64,000 nt of DNA from Clostridium sp. CX1 (lineage in GTDB: Bacteria; Bacillota; Clostridia; Clostridiales; Clostridiaceae). The position numbers were made by a program, and so were the translations under genes. The stretch covers positions 1-64,000 of the forward strand of contig NZ_JAODOO010000016.1 in NCBI RefSeq assembly GCF_025398335.1. Reading direction: 5' to 3'. Positions 28,147-37,349 of this stretch are shown one piece after another (positions within the stretch are counted from its first letter, which is position 1; each line of letters opens with the position of its first letter). The notes beneath the pieces are model-generated. The model was not told where the DNA came from and searched no databases. It worked only from the letters and a program-made list of their open reading frames with translations.

Positions 28147-29907
28147 TTAATTACTTTCCTCTAAAATCTGTTTTTTGTACATCTCGTAATATAGTCCACC
28201 TAATTCTATAAGGTCATTGTGGGTTCCTCTTTCTGCAATAGAACCTTCATCCAACAGGACTATTTCATCTGCATATTTTATAGTTGAAATTCTATGAGAA
28301 ATTATTAGACAGCTGCAGCTTTTCATAATATCTTTAAGTTCTTTTAATATTTTACTCTCCGTACTTGTATCCACTGCAGATAGACAATCATCCAGAATAA
28401 GTATAGATGGATTTCCTATTATTGCTCTAGCAATAGAAATTCTCTGTTTTTGTCCTCCAGATATATTTACTCCCCTCTCGCCTAGCACCGTATTGAATCC
28501 ATCTGGAAAATCCAGAATGCTTTGGTATATCTGACTTATCTTTGCTGCCTCTTTTATCTCTTCCATACTATATTCCTTTTCTGAAAAAGCAATGTTATCT
28601 TTAATAGATTGAGAAAAAAGGAAATTATCTTGTGGTACATATCCTATAGAGCTTCTCAGAGTCTTTAGGGGAATTTCTGTAATATCTATACCATCAATTA
28701 AAAGCTGTCCTTTTTCCAGAGGATTATAAAGTCTTAATACTAGGTTCGCCAAGGTAGATTTGCCACTACCAACCTTCCCCACTACCGCCGTTATCTTACC
28801 CTTCTTTAGAGATAAATTTATATCTTTAAGAACAGGTTTCTGTTCATTACTATATCGAAAAGTAAGATTTTTAAAATCAACTGTTCCTTCTAACTTAAAG
28901 TCTTCTCTTTTAATTTTATAATTCACTGCCTCCTCTTTAATGCTGTCAAAGACTTCAGACTTTTCGCCAAAAAGCTTTTCAATCCTTTCCATAGAAGCCC
29001 TTCCCTTTTGAATTACATTGACTATAGAACCTATAAACCTAATAGGCCTAACTAAAACACCTATATAACTATTTAATGCAATGAAATCTCCTAAGGTTAT
29101 TTCGCCTTTTAGCACCAAAGTGGAGCCGTACACCAATACAATTAAATATGAAGCTGATGTCAGGAATTCAGTTAAAGGATAAAAAGCTCCCCAGGTTTTA
29201 ACTAATTTCATGTTAATTTCATAGTTTGCTCTATTCACCTTTTTGAAATTTTCTATTTCCTCCTTCTCTTGCACAAAAGCCTTTATTACTCTTATCCCTG
29301 AAATATTTTCCTGAACCTTAGTAGTAAGATTACCAAAGGATTCCTGGACCATCTTAAATCTCTTGTTTATAATTATACCAAAATTACCTGCTATTAATAT
29401 TAATAAAGGAAATGGTAAAAAGGCTATTAATGTGAGCTTAATGCTTATGGTGTTCCCCATAGTAATAAGACTTAAAATCAATAAAAATAATGTATCTATT
29501 ATTAGGTTGACTCCTCTTCCTAATGCCATTCTTACTGCGGAGACATCATTTACAGAAAGAGCCATAATATCTCCTGTAGTATTTTTATTAAAAAACCTAG
29601 TAGAAAGCTTTTCCAAATGATTAAAGATATGATTCCTCGTTTGATATTGAAATAGCAATGATGCACCCATAATTTGAAGTCTTGTTAGATAGTTTAATCC
29701 AAAGATAGCCGCTGCAACAGCTACTACTAGCGATGAGTACATGACAACTCCTCCTGTGCCAATACTGCCAAGTTGAACACTGTCTATGAGTTTTCCTGTA
29801 ATTTTAGGTATAGTTACTTGGAGTACATTTATAAGGAGAAGAGCTATAGCTCCTTTCACATATCGCTTTTTGTTCTCGTATAAAAAAGATTTAATTTTTC
29901 CTGTCAA
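28147..29907 (-). CDS. ABC exporter half-transporter, degenerate subunit (BmrC/TM287-like)
   Basis: A 586-residue fusion of membrane domain and ATPase. Walker A is GKVGSGKST and the signature ISGGQKQR. Walker B reads LILDDCLSAVD with Asp where the catalytic Glu normally sits, as in the noncatalytic half of heterodimeric exporters. The frame is open further upstream to 29982, but no ribosome site supports those starts. A TTG at 29907 with TTGGTGA before it was chosen, so the start is uncertain by up to 25 codons. First gene of the exporter operon. Confidence 0.88.
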   Translation of the reverse strand: MTGKIKSFLYENKKRYVKGAIALLLINVLQVTIPKITGKLIDSVQLGSIGTGGVVMYSSLVVAVAAAIFGLNYLTRLQIMGASLLFQYQTRNHIFNHLEKLSTRFFNKNTTGDIMALSVNDVSAVRMALGRGVNLIIDTLFLLILSLITMGNTISIKLTLIAFLPFPLLILIAGNFGIIINKRFKMVQESFGNLTTKVQENISGIRVIKAFVQEKEEIENFKKVNRANYEINMKLVKTWGAFYPLTEFLTSASYLIVLVYGSTLVLKGEITLGDFIALNSYIGVLVRPIRFIGSIVNVIQKGRASMERIEKLFGEKSEVFDSIKEEAVNYKIKREDFKLEGTVDFKNLTFRYSNEQKPVLKDINLSLKKGKITAVVGKVGSGKSTLANLVLRLYNPLEKGQLLIDGIDITEIPLKTLRSSIGYVPQDNFLFSQSIKDNIAFSEKEYSMEEIKEAAKISQIYQSILDFPDGFNTVLGERGVNISGGQKQRISIARAIIGNPSILILDDCLSAVDTSTESKILKELKDIMKSCSCLIISHRISTIKYADEIVLLDEGSIAERGTHNDLIELGGLYYEMYKKQILEESN

Positions 29908-29984
29908 TAAAATCACCAACCAATTTGTTTCTTTAATTATAATGATACAACATAATTTATATAGCTTAAATAAAAATAACAAAA

Positions 29985-30019
29985 AAGAGCCTTTAATTAT
30001 TTTAGTAAAAGCTCTTTTT
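29985..30019. terminator. Terminator between zinc-ribbon gene and exporter operon
   Basis: AAAAAGAGC pairs with GCTCTTTTT across an AT-rich loop, with A and T runs on both sides. Confidence 0.75.
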
Positions 30020-30047
30020 TACTGAGTAACATTTTAAACATAGACAT

Positions 30048-30311
30048 TTATAACATGGAACTAAATGTAAACTTTCTATCACATTCTGCACATTGAAAAT
30101 ATATTTCATTCTTCTCAACATCTTTGCATACTTTAAAAATTTCGCCTCCGCATTGCCTGCAAATGGTTGGAACATTTTGATTCATCTCTCTATCATATTT
30201 TTCACAGGTTCTACATTCTGTACATATTAGAACAACTTTAAGCCTTTGTACACTTATTTTAAACCTATTTCCTACGCAACCTTCTTTTTTACATACTACA
30301 GTATTTACCAT
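30048..30311 (-). CDS. Small multi-zinc-ribbon protein
   Basis: An 87-residue protein with four cysteine pairs (CKKEGC, CTECRTC, CRQC, CAEC) spaced as two zinc ribbons. AGGAGG precedes the ATG. Such proteins are widespread in Clostridium without known function. It may bind nucleic acid. Monocistronic. Confidence 0.7.
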   Translation of the reverse strand: MVNTVVCKKEGCVGNRFKISVQRLKVVLICTECRTCEKYDREMNQNVPTICRQCGGEIFKVCKDVEKNEIYFQCAECDRKFTFSSML

Positions 30312-30378
30312 ATTAAATCCCTCCTACTTTTACATATTCAGAAGGATAGAACTTTATGCATAAAACCCTACTTATACC

Positions 30379-30534
30379 TTAGCTTTTGATATCTTCCTCA
30401 AGTCTATTTTTAGATGCATTATCCTTTTTTACTCTATATAAACCTAGATTCTCAGAACCATAAGACATCATAAGATCTAAATTTTCCTTTATACTTCTTC
30501 CAAGCATCCTTTCTTCCTTGTCCTTACTTTCCAC
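30379..30534 (-). CDS. Small hypothetical protein, GTG start
   Basis: A 51-residue frame starting at GTG with GGAGGTGA six bases upstream. It reads VESKDKEERMLGRSIKENL and continues with a charged, helical chain ending LEEDIKS. No cysteine, membrane segment or known domain. The strong ribosome site and clean codon use support a real gene, perhaps one of the small spore-phase proteins typical of this genus. Confidence 0.6.
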   Translation of the reverse strand: MESKDKEERMLGRSIKENLDLMMSYGSENLGLYRVKKDNASKNRLEEDIKS

Positions 30535-30653
30535 AGTGCGTCACCTCCAATAAGTACTTTATTGTAAATTGTTGTTTCACTAATATTATATGTTATTATA
30601 ATTGCTATTAATGAAGTATTTTATGGCAACAGCAAGTTTCTACGAATTTAATA

Positions 30654-30677
30654 AGCACCTAGAGATACCTAGGTGCT
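30654..30677 (-). terminator. Hairpin in a 415-bp intergenic stretch
   Basis: AGCACCTAG pairs with CTAGGTGCT over six bases. It lies between two minus-strand small genes. A 27-codon frame reads into it (from about 30757) and looks like a fragment. Nothing else is recognisable in 30535-30890. Confidence 0.5.
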
Positions 30678-30893
30678 CACTATAACTATTTTGGAAAATT
30701 GGTACTGTATTGCCACTGTAGTCCCTGTAGTAAAACATACTCCATCTTCCATAATATTTTAACACTACTCTTAATAAAGGTATTATCTATTAAAATTTCT
30801 TTTTTATAATTATTGACTCTTTTTAACTTTTAATTCAATAAAGTCGTTAATTAAATTATTATCTTCTTACAATATAATTGTTAAATCTAAAAA

Positions 30894-30916
30894 CCCCGCA
30901 GGATTATCCTACGGGG
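30894..30916 (-). terminator. Intrinsic terminator
   Basis: CCCCG-AGGAT pairs with ATCCT-CGGGG, followed on the minus strand by TTTTTAGATTT. It ends the 30950-31225 gene. Confidence 0.85.
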
Positions 30917-30949
30917 AGTATAATAAACTACCTTATATCATTATCCTAG

Positions 30950-31225
30950 CTAGCATCCCTTAACAAATTCTATAGTTCCGCCTGCTTGTTTTAAGGAATT
31001 TACAATAGAATCTAGTGCAGCACTGCTGGAATTACCTCCTAACAGTGGAATTCTAATTACCAAACTTATGCCTCTAGGTGAGGATATTTCTAAAAGATTT
31101 GCTAGTCTAATTATTGTTCCTGGTGGTATTTCAATACAAATTAAAGTTCCTCTTTGCTCACAAGGTCCTTGAGTATTATGGCCTTGATGTCCTTGGCATC
31201 CACCTATTCCTGTTAAATCCATCAT
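30950..31225 (-). CDS. Small hypothetical protein with Gly/Cys/His-rich N-terminus
   Basis: A 91-residue protein. The first 30 residues are rich in Gly, Gln, His and Cys (GGCQGHQGHN). The rest alternates strands and helices (LICIEIPPGTIIRL, SLVIRIPLLGG). AAGGAGGTG lies eight bases before the ATG at 31225; the frame's earlier GTG is inside that site. No family recognised. Confidence 0.6.
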   Translation of the reverse strand: MMDLTGIGGCQGHQGHNTQGPCEQRGTLICIEIPPGTIIRLANLLEISSPRGISLVIRIPLLGGNSSSAALDSIVNSLKQAGGTIEFVKGC

Positions 31226-31363
31226 CACGTTCACCTCCTTAGTCTTTACACTAATATAATATTAAATTCCTTAAAAACTGTTACTAGAATTAGTCTAAAT
31301 TATCTGCTAATGAGAATTTTTTATTATTTAGCGAATATATTTATTCTAGGAGGTGGTGTTCCT

Positions 31364-31528
31364 TTGAACATAGCATTGGTTACTACGGTAGGAATATTAG
31401 GACTAATACTCTGCCTTTCAACAGTAGGTTTGCTAATATACAGCTTGATACAATTTATACAGCTCTCAAACCTAGCCATTAAAGCTTTAAATATATATAT
31501 CGAAAAGAATGATAAAAACACCTCGTAA
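31364..31528 (+). CDS. Small single-pass membrane protein, TTG start
   Basis: A 54-residue protein with one long hydrophobic segment (VGILGLILCLSTVGLLIYSL) and a charged C-terminus. The frame is open from 31310, but AGGAGGTGG lies seven bases before the TTG at 31364, which is the likely start. Function unknown; probably membrane-anchored. Confidence 0.6.
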   Translation: MNIALVTTVGILGLILCLSTVGLLIYSLIQFIQLSNLAIKALNIYIEKNDKNTS

Positions 31529-31569
31529 ATATTACGTACCTATATAATTCTATTAAATTTTATCATTAG

Positions 31570-31605
31570 AAAAAGTCAGATAGTAGATGACCTATCTGAC
31601 TTTTT
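31570..31605. terminator. Bidirectional terminator
   Basis: A perfect 14-bp stem, AAAAAGTCAGATAG with CTATCTGACTTTTT, separates the convergent membrane-protein and SASP genes. Confidence 0.92.
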
Positions 31606-31621
31606 CCTGCTTAATCATATG

Positions 31622-31819
31622 TTATTTTAAACCTTGCTCATAAGCTTCAACCATTTTTTTAACCATGTTTCCACCTATTGATCCAGCTTCTCTTGCTGTA
31701 AGATCTCCATTATATCCTTCTTTTAAGTCTACTCCTACCTCTCTAGCAGATTCCATCTTAAACTGATCTAATCCTGCCTTTGCCTGTGGTACTAATACTC
31801 TATTTCCTCTATTTGCCAT
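31622..31819 (-). CDS. Alpha/beta-type small acid-soluble spore protein
   Basis: A 65-residue DNA-binding spore protein that coats and protects DNA in dormant spores. The two conserved blocks are FKMESAREVGV, which includes the germination protease site, and LTAREAGSIGGNMVKKMVE. AAAAGGAGGAA precedes the ATG. Expression is expected in the forespore. It shows the organism makes endospores. Confidence 0.97.
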   Translation of the reverse strand: MANRGNRVLVPQAKAGLDQFKMESAREVGVDLKEGYNGDLTAREAGSIGGNMVKKMVEAYEQGLK

Positions 31820-32023
31820 AAGTTAATTCCTCCTTTTAATTTCTTTTTATTAATTTTGTTTATCCTTTGTTGTACTTAAATTATATGTAATTTTCAAGTT
31901 ATTACTCTATTAAATTAAATGAAAAATCTCCAGGTGTTATCAGTATTGACACATTATATCTAATTTCATTGTAAATTATGGCGTAAAAAAAGCTTTTGGA
32001 CACAATTCCAAAAGCATTCTTCT

Positions 32024-32842
32024 TTATCTTCTTACTATAGCATCTGTCATAACAGCTGCTCTATAATTTTCTTTTACATCATGAACTCTTACAAAATCAC
32101 AACTTTTTATAATTCCTATAACGGTGGTAGCAACAGTTCCTTCAACTCTCTGATCTACTGGAAGGTCTAGAGTGTTGCCAATGATTCTCTTTCTGGATGT
32201 TCCTAGCAGCACAGGATATCCTAATGTAGAAAGTTCCTCTAAATGATTCATAACCTCTAGGTTTTGTTCATGTGTTTTACCAAAACCTATTCCTGGATCT
32301 GTCATAATATTTTCTGGCTTAACGCCTGCTTTTAAAGCAATATCTATACTTTCTCTTAAATCATTTAATACATCTTCCATAAGGTTATTATAATCGGTAT
32401 TATCTCGGTTATGCATTAGACAGCAAGGAACATCATATTTTGCTGCTACTTCTGCTATATATGAGTCCTTTTTAAATCCCCATATATCATTTATTAATGA
32501 AGCTCCTGCCTTTATTGCTTCTTCTGCTACTGCCCCTTTGTAGGTGTCAATAGAAATAGGTACATCAATTTCTTTTACCAAAGCTTTTATTATGGGAACA
32601 ATTCTACTTATTTCTTCTTCTGTAGAGACTTGTGTATGTCCAGGTCTTGTAGATTCTCCGCCTACGTCAATAATATCTGCTCCTTCTTCTATCATTTCCT
32701 TTGCATGTCTTATTGCTAAATCAAAGTTATTAAATTTTCCTCCGTCAGAAAATGAGTCTGGAGTGACATTAAGTATACCCATGATATAAGTTTTTTTGCC
32801 GATTTGAAAGTCTTTCTTTCCAATTTTCATTATTTTTGTCAT
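32024..32842 (-). CDS. folP: Dihydropteroate synthase
   Basis: A 272-residue enzyme that joins p-aminobenzoate to the pterin diphosphate. NVTPDSFSDGG, the DVGGESTRPG loop, DIWGF and GTSRKRIIG are the expected substrate loops. It is the last gene of a same-strand series pabA-pabB-orf-pabC-folP that makes p-aminobenzoate and uses it, a gap of 108 bp from pabC. Confidence 0.97.
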   Translation of the reverse strand: MTKIMKIGKKDFQIGKKTYIMGILNVTPDSFSDGGKFNNFDLAIRHAKEMIEEGADIIDVGGESTRPGHTQVSTEEEISRIVPIIKALVKEIDVPISIDTYKGAVAEEAIKAGASLINDIWGFKKDSYIAEVAAKYDVPCCLMHNRDNTDYNNLMEDVLNDLRESIDIALKAGVKPENIMTDPGIGFGKTHEQNLEVMNHLEELSTLGYPVLLGTSRKRIIGNTLDLPVDQRVEGTVATTVIGIIKSCDFVRVHDVKENYRAAVMTDAIVRR

Positions 32843-32950
32843 CTCTCTTCTGGTTTTTTCTGTAGCAAATAATTAAGCTAACTACCAGAACTCCCCCCTT
32901 TTTGTTGTTCTTATAAGCTTTAATATCATAGTAGGAATGCACTATTTTAC

Positions 32951-33727
32951 TTATTTTTTTGTTTCTGTGCAATCCATAATGCCTACAGCTTGTTCATAAT
33001 TTCTTCTTATTACTTCTATAATACCACTATTTCTCATAATCTTTCCACAAACTTTTGTAACACTCATTACTCCCATAAGGCTATTAGTTAAAAAAACCTC
33101 ATCTGCTTCCTCTAAATCCTCTTTAGTAAATTGACCTTCTGTTACATCATAATTACTTACTATGAAATTTCTTATAGTACCATTAAGTAATCCACAGTCT
33201 ACAGAGGGTGTATAAATTTTTTTATTCTTTATAAAAAAAACATTAGATATACTTCCTTCTGCTAGTTTTCCATTAGTATTAAAAAATAATACCTCGTTAT
33301 ATCCTTCTTTAATACAATTTTCATGTTCTAAAATATTTTCTAAGTAATTTAAAGACTTTAAATAGGTAAGCCTTGAAAAAGGATTTCTTTTTATAGAACT
33401 TATGTTAACGTTAAATCCTTTTTTATATTGTTCTTCACTGTAATTATTTTTTCTTGTGCTATAAATTGTGTTCTTTTCTGTAACAACTAGCTTTAATACA
33501 GAGTTTCTGCAATTTAGCTTTTCCACAGCATCTAGAACTTGTTCTGGACTTACTTTTTTATCTATTCCTATAATTTTAAGACCCTTATTTATCCTATCTA
33601 GATGCTCTTTAAGAAAAATAGGTTTTTCTGTCACTAGCATAGTCTCAAAAAGTCCTCTTCCGAAATAAAGCCCAGTATCAATATTTACTTTGTTCTCCCT
33701 TACCATCTCTCCGTTTAAAACAATCAT
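32951..33727 (-). CDS. pabC: Aminodeoxychorismate lyase (class IV aminotransferase fold)
   Basis: A 258-residue PLP enzyme. YFGRGLFETMLV near the N-terminus and EVLFFNTNGKLAEGSISNVFF are class IV signatures. Branched-chain or D-amino-acid aminotransferases share the fold, but position after pabA and pabB and before folP points to release of p-aminobenzoate and pyruvate from aminodeoxychorismate. AGGGGAA precedes the ATG. It follows the small coiled-coil gene by 17 bp. Confidence 0.9.
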   Translation of the reverse strand: MIVLNGEMVRENKVNIDTGLYFGRGLFETMLVTEKPIFLKEHLDRINKGLKIIGIDKKVSPEQVLDAVEKLNCRNSVLKLVVTEKNTIYSTRKNNYSEEQYKKGFNVNISSIKRNPFSRLTYLKSLNYLENILEHENCIKEGYNEVLFFNTNGKLAEGSISNVFFIKNKKIYTPSVDCGLLNGTIRNFIVSNYDVTEGQFTKEDLEEADEVFLTNSLMGVMSVTKVCGKIMRNSGIIEVIRRNYEQAVGIMDCTETKK

Positions 33728-33744
33728 TTCTATTCCCCTTAGAG

Positions 33745-33954
33745 TTATGCTAATTTTTCCTTTAGTTCTTCTAATTCAGATAAAGCTCCCATTTTTGCAT
33801 AAAATTCTATTTTTTTCTCTACTAAGTTTTGTTTTTCATCCATAGAACTTACTTCTCCAACATTTTTTAAGAATTCAAATAGTTCCTCTTTTTCATTCTC
33901 AAGTATATTAATCCTTCCACTGATATATTTTAAAATCTCATCCATCTCTCTCAT
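33745..33954 (-). CDS. Small coiled-coil protein in the pab operon
   Basis: A 69-residue, highly charged helical protein (ILENEKEELFEFLKNVGE, LEELKEKLA) between pabB and pabC. GGAGAG precedes the ATG. No known domain; it may be an accessory of aminodeoxychorismate synthesis or unrelated. Confidence 0.65.
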   Translation of the reverse strand: MREMDEILKYISGRINILENEKEELFEFLKNVGEVSSMDEKQNLVEKKIEFYAKMGALSELEELKEKLA

Positions 33955-34060
33955 TTTTCTCGCTCTCCTTTAATCAATAAATTTTATTTTAATTTGTTAA
34001 TAGTTTATATCTTCTTAAAAATTAAAAATTAATAGATTTATTTAAATAACCAAGAGAATA

Positions 34061-35410
34061 TTATAGTACTCTCATGAGAGCTTTTGCCTTATCTATAGTT
34101 TCTTCATATTCAGCTTCCTTTATTGACTCCCATGTAATTCCTCCACCTACTCCAAAATAAGCTTTTCCATCCTTCATCAAAATAGTTCTTATAACTATAT
34201 TTAAATCTGCATTTCCGTCAAAACCTAAGTAACCTATAGCTCCTGTATATATATTTCTTCTTGTTTCTTCTAATTCCTCAATAATCTCCATTGACCTAAT
34301 CTTTGGTGCACCAGTTATGGAACCTCCGGGAAAACATGCTTTTATGCAATCTAAAGCAGTATACTTATCTTTAAGTTCTCCCACTACCGTTGATACTAAG
34401 TGAAAGACTGTACTATACTGCTCCAATTTAAACAGTTCTGTAACCTTTACGGAATTAGGTTTACATACTTTACTTAAATCATTTCTCTCTAAATCCACAA
34501 TCATTAAGAGTTCTGCCTTATCCTTTTCACTATTCATTAGTTCAACTTTATTTTTTAAATCCTCCTCATTATTTTTGCCTCTAGGTCTTGTTCCCTTTAT
34601 TGGTCTTGTTTCAACCATATTATTTCTGACCTCTAAAAATCTTTCCGGTGATGAAGATACTATGCTAAAATCTTCAACATTTATAAAAGCAGCAAAAGGA
34701 GCAGGATTTATGTGCCTTAAATCTCTATAAACTTCATATGGAGATCTTCTAGTTTCACAGGAAAATCTTTGAGTTAAATTTGTTATATAAATATCTCCGT
34801 TTCTTATATATTGTCTAACCTTCTCTACAGTATCTATATATTCATCTTCCTCAAAATTAGAATAAAACTTAGTAGTCCTTTCCTGTAAGTCTACATACTG
34901 AACCCTTTTTCCTGCCAAAATTCTACCTTTTATATCATTTATACTTTCATTTTTTTCTTTTAGTATCCCTACTGCAGTGATATAGATTTTCTTTTGTAAA
35001 TTATCTACTATAACAGCGTTATCATAGAAATAAAAATAACAGTCCGGTATTTTTATTTCCTCTTTTGACATACTAGGAATCCTTTCAATACTCCTTCCTA
35101 AATCATAGGAAAAGTAACCCATAGCTCCAGCTATATAAGGAAGTCCTGTATCATTATCTACCTTATACTTGCTAATTAGCTTTTTAAGCTCCTCAAAAGG
35201 TTCTCCTTCAATTCTTTCATTATCTATAGTACAAATCTTATTCTTATATTTAAATATAGAAAAAGGATTTAATCCTATAAAGGAATATCTCCCCAATCCT
35301 TCATAATCCATTCCACTATCTAAAAGAGTAACTGTTTTATCCTCTTTAAATAAAGAGTAAATATCAAAGCCATCTAATTCAGTTTTTATTTCTTCAATTA
35401 AAGCCTTCAT
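34061..35410 (-). CDS. pabB: Aminodeoxychorismate synthase component I
   Basis: A 449-residue chorismate-binding enzyme that aminates chorismate with ammonia from PabA. RPIKGTRPRG, LMIVDLERNDL and GGSITGAPKIRSMEIIEEL are the chorismate-binding core; the Lys of TGAPK is the PabB-type residue. It resembles TrpE but neighbours and TGAPK favour PabB. Starts 36 bp after pabA. Confidence 0.94.
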   Translation of the reverse strand: MKALIEEIKTELDGFDIYSLFKEDKTVTLLDSGMDYEGLGRYSFIGLNPFSIFKYKNKICTIDNERIEGEPFEELKKLISKYKVDNDTGLPYIAGAMGYFSYDLGRSIERIPSMSKEEIKIPDCYFYFYDNAVIVDNLQKKIYITAVGILKEKNESINDIKGRILAGKRVQYVDLQERTTKFYSNFEEDEYIDTVEKVRQYIRNGDIYITNLTQRFSCETRRSPYEVYRDLRHINPAPFAAFINVEDFSIVSSSPERFLEVRNNMVETRPIKGTRPRGKNNEEDLKNKVELMNSEKDKAELLMIVDLERNDLSKVCKPNSVKVTELFKLEQYSTVFHLVSTVVGELKDKYTALDCIKACFPGGSITGAPKIRSMEIIEELEETRRNIYTGAIGYLGFDGNADLNIVIRTILMKDGKAYFGVGGGITWESIKEAEYEETIDKAKALMRVL

Positions 35411-35446
35411 GCATTTCCTCCCAATTATTTCACTCTTTTGTAATAT

Positions 35447-36043
35447 TTATAATTCCACTTTCATACTATTGAATTCCTTAGCCTCTTCTAAAAAGTTCCT
35501 CAACATTTCATGACCAAATTCGGTGAGTTCTGCTTCTGGGTGAAATTGTACTCCTTCAACTAAGTACCTATTATGTCTAAATGCCATTATAACTCCATCG
35601 GAAGTTTCTCCGGTTACTACAAGACAACTTGGAAGAGTTCTCTTATCTACTATTAAGGAGTGATATCTAGTTACCTTTACAGGATTTTTTAGTCCATTAA
35701 ATACTCCTTTATTGCTATGGTAAACATCGAAAATTTTTCCATGTACAGGTTCCTTTCCCTTGACTATTTTTGCTCCAAAGGCATAACCTATGCTTTGATG
35801 TCCAAGACATATTCCTAGTATAGGAATTTTACCGCTAAACTCTTTAATCACATCTACGCAAATTCCTGATTGTTCTGGCGACTTAGGTCCTGGTGAAATT
35901 ATAATTCCCTCTGGATTCATTCTCCCTATATCTTCTAGGGTTACTTCATCATTTCTCACTATCTTAACATCTTCTTTTAGTTCTTCTAAGTATCTCACAA
36001 GGTTGTACACAAAAGAATCATAATTGTCAATCATAAGAAACAT
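35447..36043 (-). CDS. pabA: Aminodeoxychorismate synthase glutamine amidotransferase
   Basis: A 198-residue class I glutamine amidotransferase. The catalytic Cys is in GICLGHQSIGYAFG and the His/Glu pair in VQFHPEAELT. It supplies ammonia to PabB; in Firmicutes such a subunit may also serve anthranilate synthase. GGAGTGA precedes the ATG. First gene of the pab-folP series, behind a candidate promoter. Confidence 0.94.
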   Translation of the reverse strand: MFLMIDNYDSFVYNLVRYLEELKEDVKIVRNDEVTLEDIGRMNPEGIIISPGPKSPEQSGICVDVIKEFSGKIPILGICLGHQSIGYAFGAKIVKGKEPVHGKIFDVYHSNKGVFNGLKNPVKVTRYHSLIVDKRTLPSCLVVTGETSDGVIMAFRHNRYLVEGVQFHPEAELTEFGHEMLRNFLEEAKEFNSMKVEL

Positions 36044-36107
36044 TAACTTTCACTCCTTACCCCTACCTTTGTAATTACATATGTTTATAAAACTTATAGC
36101 AATAAAA

Positions 36108-36136
36108 ATTATACAATTAAAATAACCACTAGTAAA
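36108..36136 (-). promoter_or_regulatory. Candidate pabA promoter
   Basis: On the minus strand TTTACT (36131-36136) and TATAAT (36108-36113) are separated by 17 bases, about 65 bp before pabA. The region 36044-36308 shows nothing else clear. Confidence 0.5.
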
Positions 36137-36307
36137 ATCGTTTCCAAAATATTGTTTAAATACATTATATCATCTTATCTGTATTATTGTTATAAATTTT
36201 CTAACAATTATAACAATATATATGTGAATTTTTAGTTTTATCTAGATAATTTTATAAAACCAAATTATTTGCAATGATATAAATTAAATAATTTGAAATT
36301 ATTTAAT

Positions 36308-36338
36308 AAAAAAAAGAGAATAACTAATAGCTATTCCC
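36308..36338 (-). terminator. Intrinsic terminator of arsM
   Basis: GGGAATAGC pairs with TTATTCTC-type sequence, followed on the minus strand by eight T residues. Lies 26 bp past the full-length arsM stop, supporting the extended reading frame. Confidence 0.8.
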
Positions 36339-36363
36339 TCCTAATTTGACCTGTTCCCTATTC

Positions 36364-37155
36364 TTAAATCTTTGATGCCTTAATAGATGCAGACATGATA
36401 TATTCTCCAACTTTAAGATTATGTCCCCACTTTTCCGCATATTCCTTTGATACTTCACTAGTTTCTATACTTATATCACTGAATCCTGCCTTTTCCAAGA
36501 ATGCCTTTAACTCTTCAACTGAAGATGCACCGGTAACTCAGCCGCAGTAAAGCTTTTCATCCTGCTTCATTTCTTCTGTAAGTTCTTTCATAAGTACTAT
36601 ATCAGAAATAGCAATTCTTCCTCTTTTCTTTAATACACGATAGGCTTCATTATACACTCTTTGTTTATTAGGAGATAAATTTATGACACAATTAGATATA
36701 ATTACATCTGCTGTATTATCTGCTACAGGAAGATTTTCAATTTCTCCCAATCTAAAGTCTACATTTTTGTATCTATTTTTTCTAGCTAAAATTCTTGCCT
36801 TAGTTATCATTTCTGGAGTCATATCTACACCAATTATGTACCCATTAACTCCAACCTTTTTTGAGGCTAAAAAGCAATCAAAGCCGCCTCCACTTCCTAG
36901 ATCTATAACTGTTTCCCCTTCTTTTATATCAGCTAGTAACTGAGGATTTCCACAGCCAAGCCCCATATTTGCACCTTCTGGAGCCATCTCTATTTCCTCG
37001 TTAGAATATCCTATCTTGCGAGATATTTCCACTGAAGAATTCTTTAAAGAAAGACTATCGCCACAGCATCCAGATTTTTTTACATTGGCTACAGCTATCT
37101 TTTTATAGCTGTCACGAACTACATTTCTAATGTCTATTTTTTTCAAGTCACTCAT
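36364..37155 (-). CDS. arsM: Arsenite methyltransferase, probable selenoprotein (in-frame TGA)
   Basis: A SAM-dependent enzyme that methylates trivalent arsenic. Motif I is VIDLGSGGGFDCFLA; conserved thiols occur in KKSGCCGDS, GLGCGNP and ISNCVINL. The frame reaches TGA at 36538-36540 after DEKLYCG, then stays open for 57 codons (VTGASSVEELKAFLEKAGF) to TAA at 36364. Homologues have Cys at that place (GCV.GA), so selenocysteine at position 206 gives a complete 263-residue protein. A hairpin TCTTC-AGTT-GAAGA begins 12 nt after the TGA, with G in its loop, matching the bacterial SECIS rules. AGGAGG precedes the ATG. The selenocysteine machinery is not in this window. Confidence 0.85.
36512..36540 (-). 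promoter_or_regulatory. Candidate SECIS element
   Basis: TGA codon, 12-nt spacer, then a 5-bp stem (TCTTC/GAAGA) closing an AGTT loop. The stop-to-loop distance of 17 nt and the loop G fit the published bacterial SECIS consensus. Confidence 0.6.
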
Positions 37156-37306
37156 CCTGTACTCCTCCTTAGCTTTTCTATAAGTATATTATAACCTAAT
37201 TAAAGTTTTCTGCCATTACTAACTTACTGTCATAACTCGGAGCAAACTTAGCTTTATATTGCTTATCTTTAAAATATAGCTTTTAAAATATCATCCATAT
37301 AAAAAT

Positions 37307-37333
37307 AAGCTATGTGCCTTTAACACATAGCTT
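37307..37333 (-). terminator. Intrinsic terminator
   Basis: AAGCTATGTG pairs with CACATAGCTT, then TTATTTTTAT on the minus strand, after the AhpD-like gene. Confidence 0.85.
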
Positions 37334-37349
37334 TGCTTTGCATACTTGT

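Noticed and set aside
30678-30760. 27-codon minus-strand frame MEDGVCFTTG...
   Set aside because: Too short, no clear ribosome site, and it ends inside a hairpin; more likely a remnant or chance.
32769-32972. 67-codon minus-strand frame between pabC and folP
   Set aside because: It overlaps the ends of both genes in another frame, has no ribosome site and reads as poor protein.
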